In this document: in pieces, positions 56,441-64,000 of the stretch | Layout of the letters: each line of letters opens with the position of its first letter | Position numbering within the stretch: position 1 is the first letter of the stretch | From: Branchiostoma floridae | Taxonomy: Eukaryota; Chordata; Leptocardii; Amphioxiformes; Branchiostomatidae | DNA length: 64,000 bases | NCBI RefSeq assembly: GCF_000003815.2 | Contig: NC_049988.1 | Coordinates: 1,271,930-1,335,929 of the forward strand | Direction: 5' to 3' | Position numbers and translations under genes: made by a program | The notes under the pieces: generated by a model | Told to the model about the DNA's origin: nothing | The model's database searches: none | Seen by the model: the letters and a program-made list of their open reading frames with translations, nothing else

Positions 56441-59400
56441 TCTTCAAGTGTCTTTTGAAATAGTGCTTTTAATGAATTATGTTTTAGCTACTGTACGTTA
56501 TGGTGAAAGACTGATGGTACGCCTCATTACGAGAGCATGCATTGACACTGAAGGAAAGTATAGAGTGGGGATTGTAACAAAAAATTTCTTCGCAACATAT
56601 TTGTCTTGGACAAAAATACGGAAATCATTTCCAAACATGCTACATTGCACAACAATTGGAATTGAATGAGCTGTCTCCTAGATTTAAACGTTGTGTCGAT
56701 TTAGACAGATGCTATCTTATGTCAAAGATACGATGTTTGAGTTCGAAATTACAATACGTTTTTCTCTATTCCTTATATAATTGGTTTATTGGTTCAATCC
56801 ACGAACACTAAAATACAATGCAGCGTCTTTCATGGCGCTGCGTACTTTAGAATATTACATATGCAACCATACAATACAATTACAAGGGAATGTTTAGTAT
56901 ACTTGGAATGAAACAAATACAAAAACTTCTTATTATATATAGTAGTGAAAGTAGACTGCAATAGTGGATATATAGATATGGGATATGTTTTCAGGAACAT
57001 GTATTCAAAAGTTGTAGGAAATAAGTAATGGGACTATTTTTATAGCGGTTTTTGCCACTTTAGACCACTACGCATATTTCGTATCTCAAAAATAGTTTTA
57101 AAGTTCGTTACAGAAGGATAACTACGCCGTAAAAGGAAATAAAAAATGATTTCTTTATCACTTGCCAAAACCATATCTATCTGAAGCATCATTATTAATC
57201 AAAGACAAAGAATGATATTCATAAAGCATCTAATAAGACATTAACAAAATCTCAGTCACCATGTATGTTAAAGTTGCAATTCAAAGTACTTGTTTCTGGT
57301 GTAGATCGAAGACGTTCTCATTTACTGTTGGACATTTAAGTATACTATTAGCTATAGATACTACAAAGACTAGGGCTTTCAGAGAAAGAACTCACACAAA
57401 TGCTGAATTTTTCAGTAATGCGGCGCCAATAATAAATATGCCACCCAAGATGTAGACAGTATTCGAAGGCGGTCTATTTGAGACTTAACGTTATTTTGAC
57501 ATAACATCCCACTCACCGGCATTGTTCTGTTCCCTCACCAGGTAAACACAGCGCTAACAAAGCGCATGGCATGGGGTTACAAGGGAAGACATTTCCCTTC
57601 TTTCAAAATAAACAGAAAAATTGCCACAAATACGCAACTTTTCACGAAAGCATCCACAGAAACTAACAGAATGTTCTCGCCGATCAACCTGAACTGCTGA
57701 GTCGAGTTGGGGAAACAGAATTGGCATCTTTATACACGATACTTGTAAGCAAAATATACGGCAACAATCTGCGACAAGAGGGTACAGTATCTGCTGCCTA
57801 TATATGTTCACAAAAACTAAGTGAGTGAGTGATGAATAAGTGTGTGAGTGAGTGTGTGTGTAAGCGATTGAGTGGCTGACTGAGTCAGTCTAAGTAAGTC
57901 AGTGAGTGATCTAATTAATTGTGATTGTAAGCGTGAGAGTGATTATATGAGTTAGTGAATGAGTGAATGAATGAATGTGCGTGAGTTCGGGCGTGGTCAC
58001 ATAAGTCATGAGACCTTCGTACGATCGCAAGCTTCTGGCATTTCGGAGAATAAAAATGTACGCCCCCAGCAAAGTTCAACTGTCTTGGTACACGAAATGC
58101 TTTTTTGCATCCATGTCAGTGGTTTGTTCTGTCACAGCCTGCTTGAAATCCTATGGCATCAAAATCGTACAACGATTGCACGACCTATGTGACCGCGCCC
58201 TTAGTGAGTAAATGAATGAGTATGTCAGCGAGTAGAAGGAGAGGAATTAAATTTGTCTCCTAACATTGTATCTTTTCCACAATGGATGCCAATAATGGCT
58301 AAGGGACAAACTCGTTTTATCCTCAGTGCATTACAGCCATAGAGCTGTTAGAATTTATCAAATAAAAATTCGAAAATCCTTATCAGACGTATAAAAGGTC
58401 ACCAAAGCCCTTAGATCAATTCCTTTGACAATAGGGGCTACTGTCACTAATATCCACAACAACACAACAAGGCGCTTCTGTGAACACGACCCGGTCAGCC
58501 TTCAAGCATGCCTTCTCTCGTTGGCTGCTTTGCTCACTGTGGCGTAGACGGACTAAAACGTAAACAAGAAATCCGGCAGTCGCACAGTTCAGCTGTTTTC
58601 AAAACCTACGAAAATATAACTTTTGCCCATCACAAGATATCATCAACGAATCATAGAAGGGCTTACTATATTCGTTTTAAAGGACATACTTAGAAATAAC
58701 TCATTTCAATTCACTGGGGTTATGAGAGCTTTGGCACAACTGAGAGGGAGGCAGAACAAAGACAAAGGACAGAAGAGAGTATCAGGCTGTATTGGCCCGC
58801 ATCAGGTAGTAGATGGCTGCTAAGGTCTCGCGACGCCCGAAATGTTCTAAGGTCATGATGGGGTGAGTTCGCAGTGAATGCGGGCTTGTGCATGACTTGG
58901 CTTACTTGGCTTGTTTATGCTACACCTGGATTGTTGCCTCCCGGGGAGTGAAGGCATGCTCATGAATAAGATTCCTTAGGCCTTGTTGTTTCGATTATAT
59001 GGGTGACATCCTTTGGGAACCCAAAAACTGATGCGAGCGAGCGAATAAAAAAAGTTTGACTAAAAAAATAGTTGCCTTCTTTCTAAAATCTAAGTGGTCA
59101 GGAAAGATGAACAAAAGACTGGACACACAGAATATAGTATACTGAACAATTGATTCTTCATTTTTGTTCTTTCACATCTTTTCTGACCTTTAGATATTCT
59201 ATGACATAAATATTTGTTTTCCGATATTTGCTTTTGCAATCCATGGAATATATTTGCTTATTTTGAAGCTGTTTTGTACGATTTACCCCATGATTGAAAA
59301 CTTTTTTATCTTCGGAAACTGCCGCAAATTGATGCGCGCGTGGATGTCATCTATATAAAAAAATCAACATGGCCTTACATTAAAACACTTTGACGTTGCA

Positions 59401-59642
59401 CTCGATGCTATTCAGTAAACAAACGTGCCCTCTTTAAGTATGCTTTTTTTTTACTTTAACTCCAGTGTCACTGACGGAAGACACCGGATGGTTGTCTGAA
59501 ACGTTTGATCGTTTCCAAAATCACATCCAGTTGCTTATTATGAAACTGCTAACTTCTGAATTAGTTCTCAGTATAACACATTCCGAAAGTCCTCTTATCT
59601 CCCCAAAATAATTTCATTAGGTTGGTAGCATATAAAGCATAA
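56441..59642. other. Intergenic stretch with a (GTGA)n-type minisatellite
   Basis: Positions about 57820-57985 are a degenerate GTGA/GAGT tract. No gene was recognised in the rest. Near 59470-59520 the phrase TGAAACGTTTGATCG resembles 3' parts of Penelope-like elements, but this is weak. Confidence 0.45.
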
Positions 59643-59754
59643 AGGAGAATTCTTGTACACAACCAGGATGTACTTACTTTGGTTAGGTTTTGGTGTCTAT
59701 CAGACATCTTCCTCAGAGCTTCTGATCATCCTGGTTGTGTACAAGAATTCTCCT
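59643..59754. repeat. Perfect 28-bp inverted repeat with 56-base spacer
   Basis: AGGAGAATTCTTGTACACAA... at 59643-59670 is exactly inverted at 59727-59754. The spacer contains GACATCTTCCTCAGAGCTTC. Confidence 0.9.
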
Positions 59755-61813
59755 ATACCCTAGTCCTCTTATCGTTTATCTCTTCGTCGATAGTTAGATG
59801 GTGCTTTGTTATGCTCACCTGCTACGGTCAGTCTGAACGTGTCGGATCTCAACCGACGAGGCAGTGGGGTCCCCTAGCTGTTGTGATTATTACTACAGGT
59901 CCACCACCAAATAGGTGTTTTGTTTCGATGTTGCTCAAAAAGACGATTATTTTCTGTTTTCAGGATGGCCTTTAATTTGACAAAACTCTTGATAAGATTG
60001 GCTGGATGTGTCATTGAAAATTCTCGATTTTTATATTTTTCGTCATCTATGAGGAAATAAAACAATCTTTTTCGGGAATTTTTTAATTTTTGATTTCAAG
60101 CAAAGTTACAGTCGAAAATATTCCAAAAATTGCATTTTTCGCACTTAATTACCGATAATTAAAAATCGAAGGCCTTTTCTAAAAATCCTAAAAACAGAAA
60201 TCTCGGGAAAACCATTGCGGTCATTTTGAGCCGTCAATGAGTTAAGTTGGACTATTCTTGGTCAAGATCTTAAACGATTTTTGCACGCATGTCATGCCGC
60301 ACGGATAGCGGGAGGGTGTAATTGATACCGGTCTAAACAACACTTGTAATATTCAAGGTCACCAACAAAAACGCAAAAGTAGCTTCGTTACTAATTACAG
60401 GACCCCAAAATAGTGACAGCGTAGATCTACTGTCCAGAAAATTGTTATACTGGTGAAAAACTATATTTTTCGCCTGATTCAAGGTAGTTGGAGAAAAAAG
60501 GCCGGAAAGCACTGTTTTACCTGCAATGACCGCAGATGACCTAAATAGTATACGGGTTCGGTTCGAATTACGGCAGATCGAACAAGTTTCAAATTCGGTT
60601 AGATATGGGAGGTTTTGAGCACGAATTTGTCTACCATGTGGGTTAGGACCACCTGATAGGCCCTTTTTTTTCAATTCCATCTAATTCTTTATTGACAAAA
60701 TCAAAATGTGTGTCCTTTGGATGCCAAAACGTGGGCAATCCGTTTAGTGGTAAATTCCGCCTCCGTACGAACTCCTAGGGAATCCAACGGATTTTGGAGC
60801 ACACAGACACGCCGTAGAACTTTATGTGCAGGCAAAAAAATTGTGTGCCATCGAGCTACGAATTCGCCTACAAATACAAACCCTCTTAACCAGCAGCGGA
60901 TGATTGTAGAAATTATACTGGGACTGACCACTTCAAATTAGGGGTCAGGTCAGGCTAAAAAAATCAACCAAAACCTTGTTTTTTTTGCCTAATCTGAACG
61001 TCTGCACCCTACACTGTCTCATCATATAAAATGTTTCTAACATTTTCCTGCTAAAAGTCGAAAATAGGCTAAAATACTGTATGGACTCGTTTTGGGCCTT
61101 CTGCGCCTGCGTCAATTAGGGTCATTGCCCAGAACGAGGTGTCAGCACAGGATTTGTAACATTTAGTACATTGGCTTATTTATTTGGAAAAGAAGGACGT
61201 ATCTTTGTTTTCGAATAAGAAGAAAATGTTTTAAAATATATCAGTATTTGTTTTGCATTATTTCATCTGACGTCTTCTTGGCATGCTTGGAAACTCCAGT
61301 CGCATCATTTACAACAGCCATTGAGACATGTGGGCGATCGCCACGTATCATTGAGGCCCCCTAGCGATTCATTCCATTTTTGCAGCTATTATTGATTTTG
61401 TCTACAATGATTTCTTCAACCGCTAGTGGGCAGTTGTGATCCATACAGCCCACTACAATACAGTATTCTGAAATAGGATGTCATGTCCAAGTATTAATAC
61501 GGATTTCCTAGCTGTCTCAACGCACTATGATTTGATATAAATGCTTTATTTCACCTTCAAAAATATTTTAAAAGCCCTAGTCAACGTTAAGGCCCTTGAA
61601 ACAGTCGGTCATCAAGACTATGTGCATTCATATGTGCCCCTTGTTTCCGCGGCGAGGCCCACAGAAGCACGTAACACGGCGCTCTGCTGACAAAGTCTGT
61701 ACAGGAGAGTGAGAGGCTTGATAGGGGTGGGTGGGGAATATATGATCTTATACTACTACTGTTTTGTTAAACAACATTGTATCTTGTTCTGGTCTCTCTT
61801 CGTCCATGTTCAG
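59755..61813. other. Intergenic or intronic stretch before the CUB exon
   Basis: No exon with CUB-compatible phase or signal peptide could be supported here, so the start of the CUB gene remains unplaced. Confidence 0.4.
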
Positions 61814-62039
61814 CTGAATGTGGACCACATCACCGGACGTTCTTCCGGTACCATCCTTTCTCCCAACTATCCTGCGCAGTACCACAACAACTTACACTGC
61901 ACGTGGACAATACAGGGCGAGGTGGGGCAAGTCATACGCATAGAACCAGAGGAGTTTTCCCTAGAAATGGAGTACGACACACTCAAGGTCTATGACGGAG
62001 AGACTGTTTTCAATGCCACCTTGATGGGAGTGTACAGCG
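61814..62039 (+). CDS. CUB domain, first half exon (frame disturbed near its start)
   Basis: The exon follows a strong pyrimidine-rich acceptor and encodes ITGRSSGTILSPNYPAQY, then LHCTWTIQG, VIRIEPEEFSLE and YDTLKVYDGE, clear CUB motifs, ending in phase 1 before gtatgt. The expected N-terminal ECG is present (61816-61824) but in a different frame. Length 226 is two short of a phase 1-1 exon, so a 2-base loss in the GG run at about 61822 is likely. It could be an assembly error or a genuine lesion. No upstream exon of this gene was identified. Confidence 0.8.
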
Positions 62040-62103
62040 GTATGTTTGTTTGAGTTCCATGACCGCATACCTTCGCCAAAAGATTTTAACATTTACAAAC
62101 AAG

Positions 62104-62200
62104 AGTTCGGAGACCTCATACCTGCAGGAAATATTCAGTTTTTATAAATTTCTTGTTTTGTCTCAGTGATTATGCAGATGTGACTGATTATGCAAATATT
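62104..62200 (-). repeat. R2 repeat end fragment
   Basis: GAGTTCGGAGACCTCATACC matches the border of the R2 copies at 23736 and 45450; only about 100 bases remain. Confidence 0.55.
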
Positions 62201-62799
62201 TCTGGAAATCTATTTCAAATGATAGTCTTCTCTACCAAACTGATAGAATACATTGTATATGTCAAAGTCTGTCCCGTTGGAAGAATTCCATTCTATAATG
62301 AACTATACAAATGACTATCACATGTATATCTTAATCTATACATGGTAATGTACACCTTTAACTAAGTTACACATGTCAAACATAAGAAATGAAAGTATCA
62401 TTTACCAAGGGATCATGGCACCTTCACATTAACATACAAACCCTAATTTGCATAGTTGGTATTTGTAAATGTTCCGCCTGCGATAAAGTACAAATGTTAC
62501 ACATCATTAAAAGTCACATTATGGAAAACATTGGAATTATAGATAACAAAGTTAACACAAATTCCAGAGCAAGCAACTTGAGGGTGATCTTCCCAAAACC
62601 TAATCCAGCTACTCTATAATCACAATCAATACAAAGGTTCTTAAGTTTCACTGACCACCAGTATCCAGTACCTTTTGGGTAAATGGCATGGCCCACTTAA
62701 GCCTGTCAGGTAATGTAACCTGACCCTTATGTAGCCAGGGGCAACAGAAACCTTCCTCTGGAGACTATCTCTGTGCCTCTGGAGTTACTTCTCTTAATA

Positions 62800-63426
62800 C
62801 AGTCAAACCTGCCTAAAGGCCACTCAAGGGACTGGTCAAAATTGGCCACTATAGAGAGGTGGCCACTATAGAGAAAATGCCTATTAATTGACCACAAGCA
62901 ATAAGTTAGACATGGTTTTAGTACCCATTGATCTTCATTCACATAATACAGTACTGCACATGTACTGCAACGATTGTTATACTAACGCGTTATATGAATT
63001 AAGAAAACAAAGGCTAAATGAAAGTTTTAAATGGGAACTATACGTCTCCAGTTGTCTTACTGAAAAAGATGTCAGTTACCTGAGGAATGAGTCCACTCTA
63101 CTTTATACTCATGCCAAAAGAAGTTGCACTTGGGCATTGACAACAAATGCCCAGTAAGCATTGAGAACAAAACAAAAAAACATAACAACACGAAACTGGA
63201 ATGTTCTGCTAAATAAAAAACATCGACGAACGTTCCTTCTTAATTGACGGGGCGTTATTCTCAAAGTCTTCGAGGTGTTCCTGCTTGCGTTTGAGAATCG
63301 TCTAGATTTGGGTTTTCCCGCGTTGGACAGGTGGCCGCTAAGCCTATTCCTAAATCATTACGAATCCAAGGGACCGACAAAAAGTGGCCACTATGGCCAG
63401 GTGGCCGGTATGCAAAAGTTTGACTG
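62800..63426. mobile_element. TA-target (Tc1/mariner-like) element in the CUB intron
   Basis: CAGTCAAAC and GTTTGACTG are inverted ends flanked by TA at 62798 and 63427. GGCCACT..GTGGCC modules occur near both ends. An 89-codon frame inside has no recognised transposase motif, so the element is probably non-autonomous. Confidence 0.75.
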
Positions 63427-63814
63427 TAATTAAAACCAAGCAGAGGTGCGGAGATGCCCCAATTGAAACAAAAATGATCCTGCAGTACCAAGTTCAAACT
63501 CAAAGAGGCCCAAAAAATCAAACCTTTCCGTCTGGCCACCACACTAAACAAATCTACCAAATACCATCGCAATAGCACGCTGCACACTTGAGATATAACA
63601 GCGGAAACACACCAAAACACTCGAACATTAAGCCTATACCTGTATTTTATACAGGTAATGACGTAAGATTTAAGTTTGGATTTAGGACGCACGGTACATT
63701 TCATTATCCCTTATTTTCTATCACAATGAAAAATAAATTCCATTATTGTAATCATCAACTAAGGGTTGTTGAGTTTGTCTCCAGTTTACAATATGTAGAA
63801 ATTCCTCTTTACAG

Positions 63815-63921
63815 GACAAGTACATTCCACAGTCCCTTGTTTCCACATCCCACGTGATTCACCTGGTCTTAACTACTCGACGACTCCTGGACTGAAAATG
63901 GCTTTAAGATTTACTATGAAG
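63815..63921 (+). CDS. CUB domain, second half exon (frame disturbed), gene continues past the window
   Basis: Acceptor tttacag and donor gtaagg bracket a 107-base segment. One frame encodes KYIPQSLVSTSHVIHLVLTT and a second encodes DDSWTENGFKIYYE. Together they read as the end of a CUB domain, so a one-base insertion lies near 63878. The start phase also fails to match the previous exon. This supports either a decayed gene or local consensus errors. Confidence 0.7.
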
Positions 63922-64000
63922 GTAAGGCTAGCATGAAATAGAGTTGCGGCACTCATATGTTTGCCAAGTAATTCTGTCTAATTACAATGCAAATGTACCA

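Noticed and set aside
62888-63157. 89-codon frame inside the TA-target element as a possible transposase
   Set aside because: No DDE/D or helix-turn-helix motif visible and too short for a mariner transposase.
63261-63704. 147-codon minus-strand frame at the right edge
   Set aside because: It overlaps the element end and the CUB intron, with no motif.

Overview
The window is animal nuclear DNA. Genes are split into short exons with GT-AG introns, coding density is low, and there are many transposon-derived repeats plus three assembly gaps of exactly 100 N. The domain vocabulary (uromodulin-type D8C/D10C, MAM, group A SRCR, CUB, SAM, VWDE-like) and the mix of LINE, Penelope-like and MITE debris suggest an invertebrate deuterostome, most likely a cephalochordate (Branchiostoma). 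That identification is inferred from style and no species-specific marker was tested.

Three host genes were recovered by chaining exons with matching splice phase. (1) On the minus strand, five exons between 17670 and 3448 join in frame. They encode a ten-cysteine D8C domain, a short cysteine linker and the extracellular region that follows D8C in VWDE (von Willebrand factor D and EGF domain protein). The first exon and the VWD/EGF part were not found. (2) On the plus strand, 19 exons from 37299 to 55643 join without a frame break into a predicted 872-residue type I membrane protein: signal peptide, D8C, MAM, SRCR (group A), MAM, one transmembrane helix, a tyrosine-rich cytosolic tail and a C-terminal SAM domain. 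I know of no described family with this order, and it is the main discovery candidate. (3) At the right edge, two plus-strand CUB half-exons belong to a gene that continues outside the window. Both carry small indels.

Genes 1 and 2 are head to head, about 19.6 kb apart, and both begin (as far as seen) with a phase 1-1 D8C exon followed by a tiny phase 1-1 exon. This suggests a shared origin followed by domain shuffling.

The rest is introns and intergenic DNA full of mobile elements. There are TTAA-target (piggyBac-like) MITEs, one nested in a relative and two with usable empty-site copies. Others are a Harbinger-like MITE (TTA), a hAT MITE (8-bp duplication), a Mutator-like foldback (10-bp duplication), a TA-target mariner-like element, a foldback MITE pair, a 1-kb inverted repeat pair about 20 kb apart, broken non-LTR retrotransposons, a TIR-flanked GIY-YIG (Penelope-type) unit inside an intron of gene 2, a 5S-rRNA-derived SINE and a tRNA-like SINE. 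Tandem repeats include a 163-bp satellite-like array and (TG)n/(GTGA)n tracts. No tRNA, CRISPR or prokaryote-type features were seen.
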